Positions 54,734 through 63,649 are shown, counted from the first letter of the stretch. The stretch: DNA of 64,000 bases from Pseudomonadota bacterium (GCA_021325555.1 JAJPGY010000033.1:1-64000), one strand, 5' to 3'. The notes: a model not told the origin generated them from the sequence alone. Translations and numbers: made by a program.

Positions 54734-56173
54734 GTGGAAGACAGTTTAATCGGCCCGATATTGCTCTTTCCGGTGGCGCTTGCCGTCTTGTGCCTTCTCC
54801 TCGGGCGTGCTTCCAGGGCCGGTCTGGCAGTTGCTGCCGGGGGCTGGTTGTATGTAGCCTTGCTGGCCGTGCAGCTCATCCCCTTCGTCCTCGGCGTAGG
54901 CGGGCGGCTGCCGTTGCTGCCGGGGCTGGCCCTGGAGAAGCTCGGCGCCTGTTTCCTCCTGCTCACCGCCGTGGTCGTCGCCTGCGCGCTCAGCCATGCT
55001 CACGCGTTCTTCTCCAGCGAGCGCCAGTCCGCCAGTTCGCCTTCGGACAGGCAGGTGCTGCTGTTCTACGTGTTTGCGCTGGTCTTTCTGCTGTCCATGT
55101 CGGCCGTCTACATCTGCGATAACCTGGGCTTGCTCTGGGTGAGCATCGAGGCCACCACGCTCACCTCGGCCGGTCTGGTCTACTTCCGGCGGGACAAGCA
55201 CGCGATCGAGGCGACCTGGAAGTACCTGATCATCTGCAGCGTCGGCCTGGCCTTCGCCTTGCTGGGCACCATCTTTTTATTCTCTGCCAGCCAGCACGGC
55301 CTGGCGGACGGCGGATCGCTGAACATCTCCGATCTGATCCAGCAGGCGCCTGGGCTCGAGCCTACGCTGATGAAGCTCGGCTTCATTTTCTGCCTGGCCG
55401 GCTACGGCACCAAGGCCGGCGTCTTCCCCCTGCACAGCTGGCTGCCCGACGCCCACTCCGAGGCCCCGGCGCCGGCCAGCGCCATGCTTTCCGGCTCGCT
55501 GCTCAATTGCGCCCTTTTTGCCCTCTGGCGCCTTCTCCAGATCGCCTCGGGCGTGCCCGGCAGCCACTTCTGCCAGGAGATGACGCTCTGGGCAGGCATT
55601 GTCACCGTCGTGGCCGCCAGCCTCTTTCTGGTTCGTCAGCACGGGTTGAAGCGATTGTGGGCCTACTCGAGCATCGAGAACGTCGGCTTGATGCTGGTGG
55701 CGCTCGGGCTCGGTTCGGCCCCGCTTTTCCTTCTGCAGGCCGTCAACCACAGCGTCGCCAAGGTCTCGCTTTTCCTGCTTTCGGGAAACATCATTCAGCT
55801 GGCCGGCACAAAGCAGCTCTCCGAGCTTCGCGGGCTGTGGAGCGCCGCGCCGGGCTGGGCGGCGCTGTTTGCCCTGTCCGCCCTCGCCGTCACCGGCGTG
55901 CCACCATTCGGCTCCTTCATCAGCGAGTGGTTGATTCTGGTCTCGTCGTTCGAGTCGAGACACTGGCTGGCGGCCGTTCTTTTGCTGCTCGGACTGTCGC
56001 TCGCCTTCATCGCCGTATGCCTGCATGCGGGCAAGGTCCTGACCGGCAGCCCGCGCTCGGAGATCGAGCCCGCGCGCACATGTTCGCGCAGCGTCGTACC
56101 GGCGGCGCTGGTCCTGGTATCGGTCGTTCTCGGGCTGGTGATCGGACCGGACTTCTTGAGGGCGGCGTTATGA
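54734..56173 (+). CDS. Ehr/Hyf-type complex, second antiporter-like subunit (HyfF-like)
   Basis: The 479-residue protein is a second NuoM/MrpD/HyfF-type channel with about 14 helices. The key residues are the Glu in LLWVSIEATTLTSAGLV, the Lys in LAGYGTKAGVFPLHSWLPDAHSEAPAPASAMLSG, and the NHSVAKVSLFLLSGNI segment. Together with the HyfB-like subunit it gives the complex two potential ion channels. GGAAGGTG precedes the GTG at 54734. It ends four bases into the next gene. Confidence 0.92.
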   Translation: MEDSLIGPILLFPVALAVLCLLLGRASRAGLAVAAGGWLYVALLAVQLIPFVLGVGGRLPLLPGLALEKLGACFLLLTAVVVACALSHAHAFFSSERQSASSPSDRQVLLFYVFALVFLLSMSAVYICDNLGLLWVSIEATTLTSAGLVYFRRDKHAIEATWKYLIICSVGLAFALLGTIFLFSASQHGLADGGSLNISDLIQQAPGLEPTLMKLGFIFCLAGYGTKAGVFPLHSWLPDAHSEAPAPASAMLSGSLLNCALFALWRLLQIASGVPGSHFCQEMTLWAGIVTVVAASLFLVRQHGLKRLWAYSSIENVGLMLVALGLGSAPLFLLQAVNHSVAKVSLFLLSGNIIQLAGTKQLSELRGLWSAAPGWAALFALSALAVTGVPPFGSFISEWLILVSSFESRHWLAAVLLLLGLSLAFIAVCLHAGKVLTGSPRSEIEPARTCSRSVVPAALVLVSVVLGLVIGPDFLRAAL

Positions 56174-57654
56174 GATTGGCCTGTCAGACCATCGGCTCCG
56201 AGGAGCTGACCTCCACCTTGAAGCCGCTCACGGCCACGGACAGCCATCGCCTGGGCTTGCTCACCTCGCTGGACGGCAGGCAGCTGGTGGCCCTCGTCCT
56301 GGACCTCAAGGGGCGCACGGCCGGGCTGGTCCGGTGCGAGCTCGACCAGTGCCATTACTCTTCATTGACGCCGCTTATCCCTCAGGCGCACTGGTTCGAG
56401 AGGGCGCTCAAGGATCTGTTCGGAATCACCCCGGCAGGGCATCCCCGCCTGAAGAGCAACTTCGTCCCCGAGGCCTTCGAGGCGACGCTGGCGCCGCTCA
56501 GGTCCGCCGGCGATCGGGGCAAGCTTGCCGGCGAGCCCCCGCGCGACTTCCGTTTCCTGCGTGTGGGCGGCGAAGGGGTGTACGAGGTGCCGGTGGGTCC
56601 GATCCATGCCGGCGTCATCGAGCCCGCGCACTTCAGGCTGAGCTGCCTCGGCGAGTTCATTTGCAACCTGGAGCTGCGCCTGGGCTTTCTCCACCGCGGC
56701 GTGGAGAGACGGCTGACCGAGGTCAGCTGGCCCAACGCCCGCTTTGTGGCGGAGGCGGCCTCCAGCGACACGGCGGCCGGCAACGCCCTGGCGCACGCGA
56801 TCGCCATGGAATCGCTTCTGGAGGTCGAGGTGTCGCCGAGGGCGCGGCATCTGCGGACGCTGGCCCTGGAGGTCGAGCGGATCGCCATGCACATAGCCGA
56901 TATCGGCGGCCTGGGGGTCGACCTCGGCTTTCTGGGCGTGGCCGCCGGCCTTTCGCGGCTGCGGGGCGCCGCAGTCGGGCTTGCCGATCTCTTGAGCGGC
57001 TCGCGATTCATGCGTGGTTACATCTGCCCGGGCGGGGTGACTCTGGCGGAGGGCGGTCGTCTCTCGCAGTTAAGGGCGCAAGCACAAAAGCTCCGCCGGG
57101 ACGTGCGGGGCTTCGTGCAGATGTTCCTCGACAACGCGTCGGTGCAGGAGCGCCTGACCGACACCGGTAAAGTCTCGCGCGGGCTGGCGCGAGATTTCGG
57201 TCTGGTCGGCGTCGCGGCCAGGGCCAGTGGTATCGCATACGATGCCCGCCAGCACTTTCTTCACGGCGACTATCCGCCCCTGGCGCCTGCCCCCGCGGTC
57301 GAGCGGGGCGGTGACGCCCTGGACAGGACCAGGGTGCGCGCGCGCGAGCTGGAGACCAGCTTCTCGATCCTGGAGGCGGTGCTCGATGAGGAGTTCGCGG
57401 GCGAGTGCGCGGTCGCACTGCCGCAGGCGTTGCCGGCCAATGAGGCTGCCTGCGGCATAGTGGAGGCCTTCAGGGGAGAGCTGATTCACCTGATCTTCAC
57501 CGACGCCCGGGGAAGGATCAGCCGCTACGCCATAAAAGATCCCAGCTTCAACAACTGGACCGGCATGGCGATAGCGGCCAGGAACAATCTGATCGCCGAT
57601 TTCCCGGTCGCCAACAAAAGCTTCGCCCTGTCCTACAGCGGACACGATCTCTGA
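56170..57654 (+). CDS. Ehr/Hyf-type complex, NuoC-NuoD/HyfG-like large subunit lacking NiFe ligands
   Basis: The 494-residue protein has an N-terminal NuoC-like domain (WFERALKDLFGITPAGHPRLK) and a C-terminal NuoD/hydrogenase-large-subunit domain (LGFLHRGVERRL, ALEVERIAMHIADIGGLGVDLGF, RGYICPGGV). In true hydrogenases RICGICS and DPCxxC hold the NiFe centre. Here the first site reads EAASSDTAAG and the last reads DPSFNNWTG, so all four cysteines are missing. It cannot be a NiFe hydrogenase. It matches the class called Ehr, energy-converting-hydrogenase-related complexes. Its redox partner is unknown. Confidence 0.9.
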   Translation: MRLACQTIGSEELTSTLKPLTATDSHRLGLLTSLDGRQLVALVLDLKGRTAGLVRCELDQCHYSSLTPLIPQAHWFERALKDLFGITPAGHPRLKSNFVPEAFEATLAPLRSAGDRGKLAGEPPRDFRFLRVGGEGVYEVPVGPIHAGVIEPAHFRLSCLGEFICNLELRLGFLHRGVERRLTEVSWPNARFVAEAASSDTAAGNALAHAIAMESLLEVEVSPRARHLRTLALEVERIAMHIADIGGLGVDLGFLGVAAGLSRLRGAAVGLADLLSGSRFMRGYICPGGVTLAEGGRLSQLRAQAQKLRRDVRGFVQMFLDNASVQERLTDTGKVSRGLARDFGLVGVAARASGIAYDARQHFLHGDYPPLAPAPAVERGGDALDRTRVRARELETSFSILEAVLDEEFAGECAVALPQALPANEAACGIVEAFRGELIHLIFTDARGRISRYAIKDPSFNNWTGMAIAARNNLIADFPVANKSFALSYSGHDL

Positions 57655-57661
57655 GGTGCCG

Positions 57662-58489
57662 ATGCTCAAGCTCCTGTTCTACCTGATAAAGAACGGCTGC
57701 CTGACCCAGCGGAAGATCTGCCCTTCCCTGGACGAGCCTGCGCTCGGGCTGCCCCGGCTTGTCCCGGGTAAAAACTGGACCGAGCAAGCGGCCCGGCGGT
57801 GCGCTGAAGCATGCCCGACGCAGGCCATCACCGCCGGTGATCGGGGCGGGGAGTCCCCGTCCGCTTCGCCGGCATTGACGCTCGATCTGGGCAAGTGCAT
57901 CGGCTGCATGCTGTGCCTTAAGGTCTGCCCGAGCGGTTTCATCGTCGCCGACAGATCCACGAGGACGGCTACTACCAGACGCGAAGATCTTGTTCTGTCG
58001 CCAAGGTCGTTGCCCGGACCCCAGGAGGCATTGCCGCAAAAGGAAGCAGCCGGCGGCTTGTTTGGCAAGTCGATTTCGGTGCGGGTCGTCTCCACAGGCT
58101 GCTCGGCGTGCGACCTGGAGGTGGCTGCCGCCTTCAATCCGATCTTCGACGCCGAGCGCTTCGGGATCCACCTCACGGCGTCGCCCCGCATGGCGGATGT
58201 CCTTCTGGTCACCGGACCGGCCGGCAGGGGCATGCACGAGCCCCTCAAGCGAGCCTACGAAGCCATGCCGGAGCCGCGCATCGTCATCGCCGCCGGCACG
58301 TGCGCGATATCGGGCGGAGTGCACGCGGGCAACTACAGCCAGGCCGACGGCGTCGGGGCGGTCTTGCCGGTGGACATATTCATTCCCGGCTGCCCGCCGC
58401 ACCCGTGGAGCATCATCCACGGCATCATGGAGGCGATGAGGCTGCCGCTCGATCGAGCCCGGCCCGGCTCATCCCTCAATGCGCCATGA
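57662..58489 (+). CDS. Ehr/Hyf-type complex, fused ferredoxin and NuoB/HyfI-like small subunit
   Basis: The 275-residue protein joins an N-terminal ferredoxin-like domain (1-95) to a NuoB/HyfI-type domain (from about 135). The ferredoxin has one full motif, CIGCMLCLKVCP, and a second reduced to CAEACP, so one 4Fe-4S cluster is expected instead of two. The small-subunit domain keeps all four cluster ligands: GCSACDLE, GTCAISGG and PGCPPHP. In Hyf/Hyc these are separate proteins (HyfH, HyfI). The ATG at 57662 follows GAGGTGCCG. A GTG at 57656 is an alternative. The 3' end overlaps the convergent exchanger gene by 14 bases. Confidence 0.9.
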   Translation: MLKLLFYLIKNGCLTQRKICPSLDEPALGLPRLVPGKNWTEQAARRCAEACPTQAITAGDRGGESPSASPALTLDLGKCIGCMLCLKVCPSGFIVADRSTRTATTRREDLVLSPRSLPGPQEALPQKEAAGGLFGKSISVRVVSTGCSACDLEVAAAFNPIFDAERFGIHLTASPRMADVLLVTGPAGRGMHEPLKRAYEAMPEPRIVIAAGTCAISGGVHAGNYSQADGVGAVLPVDIFIPGCPPHPWSIIHGIMEAMRLPLDRARPGSSLNAP

Positions 58490-59480
58490 AGGCGAGAACA
58501 TTGGCCAGCACATAGACAAAGATGAGCGCGATCGCATCCCCGGCGATGAAGGCGATCTTCTTCTCCGATCTGTAGGTGAGCGCGATCACCACAATGCCCA
58601 TCGAAATCATGGCGCCAAGCGCCATCAGACCGTCGGTCACCGACACGTGGCGCAAAAGCGGCTCCCTGGTGTAGCAGAAGTCCGTCACCGCGAAAATGAC
58701 CATGTAGCAGAGATTGCTGCCAAGCAGGCTGGCTACGGCCATGTCGAAAGCCCCCCTGCCGGCTGCTGAAACTGCCACGGCCAGCTCGGGCAGGCAGGTG
58801 GTAATCGCTATAAAGGAGCCGCCGATAAAACTTTCGCCCCAGCCTGTCATGGCGGCAATCTGCCCGGCAAGCGCCGGCAGATAGTAAGAGGCGGCGACAA
58901 TGCAGAGCGCGCAGACCAGGAAGGTCGAGATCAACTTGAGCCAGGAATGGCTGCCTGCCTCAACCGCCGCTTCCTCCTCCTCGAACTGGCGAAGTCGCGC
59001 TCGCTCGAATCGGAAAGTCAGTCGCATCGCCAGCAGGTAAATAGGCACGAATGCCACGGTGATCGGGTCCATGGCGTGCGCCCAGGTGAGAACGGGAAGC
59101 TTCCTGCCGATCAGCATGTCGATTGCCGCCAGACCGATGAGAACGATGCCGAAACCAACCGAAAGTATGTGCCCTTCGTGCACCCGGTAAGACACCGGCC
59201 TGTCTTTCGATGTCAGATCGAGCAGCCCGATAACCATCAGGTTGAACATGCAGCTGCCGATCAAACCGCTGACCGCCATATCGGGCAGGTCATGCACTAC
59301 CGCCGCAGAAAGGCTTGCCACCAGCTGCGACATGGCGGTCATCATTGCCAGCAAGACAAGTCCGACCCAGCCCTTGCTTATGCCGCTTTTTTCGGCAATC
59401 AATTCGGCGCAGCGGCTCAATCGGCTTCCAGCCAGGAGTATGACCGCCGCGCACACGGCAAATTCAAGCGCTGTTATCAT
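58476..59480 (-). CDS. CaCA-superfamily cation exchanger-like protein with altered alpha-1 motif
   Basis: The 334-residue protein has about ten membrane helices in two inverted halves separated by an acidic cytoplasmic loop (QFEEEEAAVEAG), as in sodium/calcium exchangers. The second alpha repeat is normal: ITTCLPELAVAVSA...GSNLCYM. In the first, the usual GTSLPE ion-binding Glu is replaced, reading MTAMSQLVASLSA, with GSCMFNL later. One of the two key acidic ligands is therefore a Gln, which suggests changed ion selectivity or charge balance. It faces the redox complex tail-to-tail. Confidence 0.85.
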   Translation of the reverse strand: MITALEFAVCAAVILLAGSRLSRCAELIAEKSGISKGWVGLVLLAMMTAMSQLVASLSAAVVHDLPDMAVSGLIGSCMFNLMVIGLLDLTSKDRPVSYRVHEGHILSVGFGIVLIGLAAIDMLIGRKLPVLTWAHAMDPITVAFVPIYLLAMRLTFRFERARLRQFEEEEAAVEAGSHSWLKLISTFLVCALCIVAASYYLPALAGQIAAMTGWGESFIGGSFIAITTCLPELAVAVSAAGRGAFDMAVASLLGSNLCYMVIFAVTDFCYTREPLLRHVSVTDGLMALGAMISMGIVVIALTYRSEKKIAFIAGDAIALIFVYVLANVLAFMAH

Positions 59481-59626
59481 TGCTCACCAGGTCGACGGGC
59501 CGGCTCGTTTATTATATGTTGTATGGGGTGCCGCCGCGGTCCCGCCCGCTTGTCATCCGCTGGCCGTCTGGCGCAGCCGGTGCCCGCATGGCCGCCGTCG
59601 GCTTCTTCGTCCGGCAGCTCAGACAA

Positions 59627-59635
59627 TGCTAGTAT
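59627..59635 (+). promoter_or_regulatory. Extended -10 promoter
   Basis: TGCTAGTAT matches the TGnTAnnnT extended -10 pattern and lies about 40 bases before the start of the carbonic-anhydrase-like gene. Confidence 0.4.
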
Positions 59636-59673
59636 TGGCACTGTATTAAAGGGAACTCGAGGAACTCAGCCGT

Positions 59674-60321
59674 ATGAACATCCTTCCCTCGGTAAAGCTG
59701 GACAGCAAATACAAAGAGGCACTGATCGATTTTCAATCGCGCGAGGACATCCCGAGCATCTGGCGGGAGACGCCGATTGAAGCGTTTATCATGTCTCAAA
59801 ATTTCGGCTGGCCGATCCAGACCACCGGAAAGCCCGAGCTGCTTATCGCGACGTGCATCGAGTTTCGTTACGCGATGCCGGTGCCCCGCATGTACGCTTA
59901 TGTTATTCGCCGGGCCAGCGGGCGCGTGATCGGCTCCGAATTCAGCGTCGGCTACACCCTTGCCAAAGGCGTGCGGCACCTGGTGATGATCGGGCACAAC
60001 GATTGCGGCATGTCCAGGGTGCCGCAATCGGCACCGCTGATGGTGGATGCTTTCGTCGACCAGGGATGGCGCCGCGAGACGGCGGAAGAATACGTGAAAA
60101 AACATGCCGCCCGCCACGCGATAGGCGACGAGCTGGAAGCTCTCAAGGAGGAGTACCATCGCCTTCACAGGTTATTTCCCAAGCTGATGATCGCCCCCCT
60201 GTTCGTCTCCCTCTATGACGGCAAGCTTTATCTGCCCAGGTGGTACACGCAGCTGGGCCCGCAGGACACTCAACCGGGGACCGATCCCGTCCCTGACGAG
60301 GTGATCGAACGCCTGCCATAA
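59674..60321 (+). CDS. Beta-carbonic-anhydrase-like protein
   Basis: The 215-residue protein resembles beta-class carbonic anhydrases: strand IATCIEFR, YVIRRASGRV, then SVGYTLAKGVRHLVMIGHNDCGM. The zinc ligands would be Cys of ATC, His and Cys of GHNDCGM. The usual CxDSR dyad has Glu instead of Asp (CIEFR), so activity may differ. Beta-CAs interconvert CO2 and bicarbonate. GAGGAACTC precedes the ATG. The C-terminal 60 residues (PKLMIAPLFVSLYDGKLYLPRW) end in a strand like the family's. Confidence 0.8.
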   Translation: MNILPSVKLDSKYKEALIDFQSREDIPSIWRETPIEAFIMSQNFGWPIQTTGKPELLIATCIEFRYAMPVPRMYAYVIRRASGRVIGSEFSVGYTLAKGVRHLVMIGHNDCGMSRVPQSAPLMVDAFVDQGWRRETAEEYVKKHAARHAIGDELEALKEEYHRLHRLFPKLMIAPLFVSLYDGKLYLPRWYTQLGPQDTQPGTDPVPDEVIERLP

Positions 60322-60476
60322 CGGCCCGGCCCGGACCTGTCTGGACCGCGCCCGCCGCCGCGACGGCAGGGACCGGGCTGCCGGACGGGAAGTCACCACA
60401 GGCGGTGCCGACTCGCTGGCGCTTGCAATTTGAGCCCCGGTCGTGTATCCAGTGACTGAATCAGGATCAACCAACC

Positions 60477-61928
60477 TTGGCATCTTGCGGCTGCGCTAAA
60501 ACCGATCTGCTTCCCAGGCTTATGGCCGCCGTCCTGGCGCTGGCGCTGTGGGCGTCCGGCAGGGCCGCACAGGCGGAAGCGGTCCCGGCTGCCAATCACC
60601 GCCGGGTCCAGCTGCCCTTCAAAAACGAGTCGGACCGGTTGATGGCCGATATTCTCTTGGACGAGATCCAGCTCGAGAAGTTCAATCTTCACTACCGCCT
60701 GGAGGCGACCAGGCAGGGTCGCTGGAAGGGCTTGCGCTATGCCGGTTTCCAGACGACCAACTACGCGCTTACCGACGCCGGGCTGATAACTACCGTCGCC
60801 GAGCGCTTTCCACACATCTCCAGCCCGAAAACACTGCACGTAGGCGCCCTGCGGCACAGCAACGTCATGAGCGGCGTGGCCCAGACGGTGGGCGCCGGGG
60901 GCTCGGCGCTGGAATTCGCGATTAACGAATATCACTGGTGGCGTGCATACCGGCTGGGGTTCTCCGCGCTCACGGCAAGGGTGCACGTCCAGAAGCTCGT
61001 CGCCGATATCGACGCCAAGCTCGCCCTCTTCGATACCCTGGTCGTAGCCGAGCGGCGGCGAACCCCGGCCGGAACCACGGAGGTGCACGCGCTGGAGCAC
61101 GAGATTCTCTCCGATATGCGCGACCTGTCCGTGGCCGAGTTTGAAGGTTTCCACATGAATGCGCGGCGGTTGCTGTGGCGGCAGCAGTCGTTCTACCTGC
61201 TCGATATCGCCAAGAACACGACCGGGGCTCTCGGCAACCTTTTCGGATACCAGGCGCTGCGCCGCGGAAATCGCCTGCTGAACAGACCAGCCGGCGTGCT
61301 CACGCTCTTATCCGGCGCCCAGATCATCGCCAACCCGATTTTGAGCAGGCTTGCCGGTCTGGCTGTCGTTGCCTGCGACCGCTGGGAGCTCGGGCGCGCA
61401 AAGCTGCGCAAAGTCGAGACCACCTGCGCCAAGCTCGAGGACGACTGCGCAAGGCTCCAGCAGTACTGCGCCGACAACCGCATCGAGGAGCATCCCAACC
61501 TGGCCGGGTCGGTTAAGAGAATCAGATTATACGAGGCCAGCAGCGCGCGCTGGACTGCCGAGTTGCGCCGCAGCACGGAAGAGGTGCGGGCCGGCAACCG
61601 GCAGGCCGTGCAGAACATCATGGCCGCCACGGCAACAGGCGCAACCAAGCTCGCTTTGGGCATCGAGTTCACCGCCGCCGGCTACAACTTCGCCGGCAGC
61701 GGGCGGCGCACCAACGTGCTTCTGGGCAGCGGCGCCCTGGTCTACATGGTGGGCGACTCTCTGGCGTTGCTGGATCAGATCCGCATTACCGCCAAAGGGG
61801 AGCTCGATCACTACCGGCTCCGGCGCCAGGGAAAATTGCCCGGTCAATTGATCCAGGCGCGCCTGGAGAAGCTCGACGAGATGGAGAAGGCTCTGGTTTC
61901 CATCAAAAGCGATCCGCTTGCGAAATGA
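60477..61928 (+). CDS. Exported protein of unknown function with coiled-coil region
   Basis: The protein is 483 residues from the TTG at 60477 or 468 from the ATG at 60522. The hydrophobic segment LMAAVLALALWASGRAAQA is a signal peptide in both cases. The mature protein is alpha-helical: charged helices to about 230, a hydrophobic Gly/Ala stretch at about 255-305, a heptad-like region with five regularly placed Cys (VETTCAKLEDDCARLQQYC), and another Gly/Ala-rich hydrophobic part at about 375-435. No family is recognised. The stop lies 13 bases before the end of the convergent hydrolase gene. Confidence 0.65.
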   Translation: MASCGCAKTDLLPRLMAAVLALALWASGRAAQAEAVPAANHRRVQLPFKNESDRLMADILLDEIQLEKFNLHYRLEATRQGRWKGLRYAGFQTTNYALTDAGLITTVAERFPHISSPKTLHVGALRHSNVMSGVAQTVGAGGSALEFAINEYHWWRAYRLGFSALTARVHVQKLVADIDAKLALFDTLVVAERRRTPAGTTEVHALEHEILSDMRDLSVAEFEGFHMNARRLLWRQQSFYLLDIAKNTTGALGNLFGYQALRRGNRLLNRPAGVLTLLSGAQIIANPILSRLAGLAVVACDRWELGRAKLRKVETTCAKLEDDCARLQQYCADNRIEEHPNLAGSVKRIRLYEASSARWTAELRRSTEEVRAGNRQAVQNIMAATATGATKLALGIEFTAAGYNFAGSGRRTNVLLGSGALVYMVGDSLALLDQIRITAKGELDHYRLRRQGKLPGQLIQARLEKLDEMEKALVSIKSDPLAK

Positions 61929-61941
61929 GGTTTCCTCGATC

Positions 61942-62580
61942 TCAAGCCAGAGAGCCGACAAAGGGATTCTCTCTCCTCTCGGACCAGATGTCCGTGTCCG
62001 GCCCATGACCGGGGATGACGCGGGTGCTGTCATCCAGCCTGAACAGGCGATCGGAGATGGAGTTGATTATCTGCTCGTAGGAGCCGCCCCACAGATCGGT
62101 GCGACCGATCGACCGGCGAAAGAGGGTGTCGCCCGCGAACAGGATGCTCTCTTTGTCTTCCAGCGAAAAGCACAGGCTGCCCGGCGTATGGCCGGGCGTG
62201 TGGATTACCGAGGTCTTGATCTTGCCGAGGCTTATCTCCTCGCCGTCCTCGATATAGCGGTCGACCGGCAGCGGCTCCTCTACGTCGAATCCGAAGAGCT
62301 GACCTTGCTTCATCAGGTTGTCGTAAAGCAATTTGTCTCCGCTGTGCAGGAGGATCTGGGCGCCGGTCGCTTCCTTGACCGCCTTCGAGCCCAGGACGTG
62401 ATCGAAGTGCGCGTGCGTGTGCAGCAGATACTTGACCTTCAAGTTGTGACGCTTTACGGCCTCGATGATCTGCTGCGGGTCGCCGCCGGGATCGATGATG
62501 GCAGCCTCGCCCGTCTCCTTGCAGGCTATGATCGAGCAGTTGCACTGCAATGGCCCGACTGGGAAGGAGTCGACGAGCAT
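61942..62580 (-). CDS. Metallo-beta-lactamase-fold hydrolase, glyoxalase II-like
   Basis: The 212-residue protein has the full metal set: HTHAHFDH, the His of HTPGHTPGS, the Asp of FAGDTLF and the PGHGP His. It matches the single-domain YcbL/GloB-like group of hydrolases, which act on thioesters such as S-lactoylglutathione or related compounds. The start lies two bases after the prs stop, so it is cotranscribed with prs. The exact substrate is not defined by sequence. Confidence 0.92.
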   Translation of the reverse strand: MLVDSFPVGPLQCNCSIIACKETGEAAIIDPGGDPQQIIEAVKRHNLKVKYLLHTHAHFDHVLGSKAVKEATGAQILLHSGDKLLYDNLMKQGQLFGFDVEEPLPVDRYIEDGEEISLGKIKTSVIHTPGHTPGSLCFSLEDKESILFAGDTLFRRSIGRTDLWGGSYEQIINSISDRLFRLDDSTRVIPGHGPDTDIWSERRENPFVGSLA

Positions 62581-62582
62581 GG

Positions 62583-63572
62583 TTATTCGAACAGCTCGCT
62601 GACCGAAGAGTCGTCATGTATACGCATGATCGCCTCGCCGAGCAGCTTTGCCACGCTCACCTGGACAATCTTCTTCGAGGCTGTCTTTCGGTCGAGCGGT
62701 ATTGAGTTGGTGACAACGATCTTTTCGATCGGCGACTTATCGATCCGCTCCATCGCCGGGCCGGAAAGAACGGGGTGCGTGGCGCAGGCGTAGATCGCCT
62801 TGGCGCCCTCCTGCGCCAGAAGCTCCGCGCCTTTGGTGATCGTTCCGGCAGTGTCGATCATGTCATCGACCATGATCGCCGTTTTGCCTTTGACCTCGCC
62901 TACGACATTGAGGACCTCCGCCTCGTTGTGCTTGGTGCGGCGTTTGTCGATAATGGCCAGCGGGGCGTCGTTCAGCTTCTTGGCGAAGGCGCGCGCGCGC
63001 CCCACCCCGCCGACATCCGGGCTGACCACCACCACGTCGTTGTGCAGCAGGTTCTTCTTAATGTAGTCGAGAAGAACGGGGCTGGCGTACAGGTGATCGA
63101 CCAGGATGTTGAAGAAACCCATGATCTGGGGGGCGTGAAGGTCGAGCCCAACTATGCGCTGGGCGCCGGCGGTCGTGAGGAGGTCCGCCACCAGTTTGGC
63201 CGTTATCGCCTCCCGTCCGGCCGCTTTCCTGTCCTGCCTGCCGTAACCGTAGTACGGCATGACCACCGTGATCCGTCCGGCGCTGGCCCGCTTGAAGGCG
63301 TCAATGAGGATGAGCAGCTCCATCAGGTTCTCGTTGACCGGCGAGCAGGTCGGCTGCACGACGAAGCAATCGATGCCGCGCACGCTCTCCTGCACCTGCA
63401 CATATATCTCGCCGTCGGAAAATGGCGATATCTTCACCTGCCCGAGCTCAAGCTCCAGGTACTCCGCGACCTCCCCGGCCAGCATCGGGTTGGCCGTGCC
63501 GGAGAAGATTTTCAGGTTGGTTTTGCCGCCCCCCGCGAAGGAACGCTGCTTTGCAGGCATTTGAGCAACCAT
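62583..63572 (-). CDS. prs: Ribose-phosphate pyrophosphokinase
   Basis: The 329-residue enzyme shows the class I PRPP synthetase features: KIFSGTANPMLAGEVAEYL, SDGEIYVQVQESVRG, VVMPYYGYGRQDRK, the flexible PDVGGVGRARAFAKKL loop and the PRPP-binding VMVDDMIDTAGT-type loop (IMVDDMIDTAGT). It makes PRPP from ribose 5-phosphate and ATP for nucleotide, His and Trp synthesis. TGGAGAAGAG precedes the ATG. It is followed by the hydrolase gene in the same transcript. The upstream YnbB-type gene ends 77 bases away. Confidence 0.97.
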   Translation of the reverse strand: MVAQMPAKQRSFAGGGKTNLKIFSGTANPMLAGEVAEYLELELGQVKISPFSDGEIYVQVQESVRGIDCFVVQPTCSPVNENLMELLILIDAFKRASAGRITVVMPYYGYGRQDRKAAGREAITAKLVADLLTTAGAQRIVGLDLHAPQIMGFFNILVDHLYASPVLLDYIKKNLLHNDVVVVSPDVGGVGRARAFAKKLNDAPLAIIDKRRTKHNEAEVLNVVGEVKGKTAIMVDDMIDTAGTITKGAELLAQEGAKAIYACATHPVLSGPAMERIDKSPIEKIVVTNSIPLDRKTASKKIVQVSVAKLLGEAIMRIHDDSSVSELFE

Positions 63573-63649
63573 CGGCTCTTCTCCACCTCAAGCCACCAAA
63601 GGCAATTGTAGATAAGAAAGAGCAAATCGCCTAGCCGATAAGCAAATGT

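Noticed and set aside
51246..58489. Annotation as hydrogenase-4 or formate hydrogenlyase
   Set aside because: All NiFe-ligating cysteines of the large subunit are absent, so hydrogenase activity is not supported.
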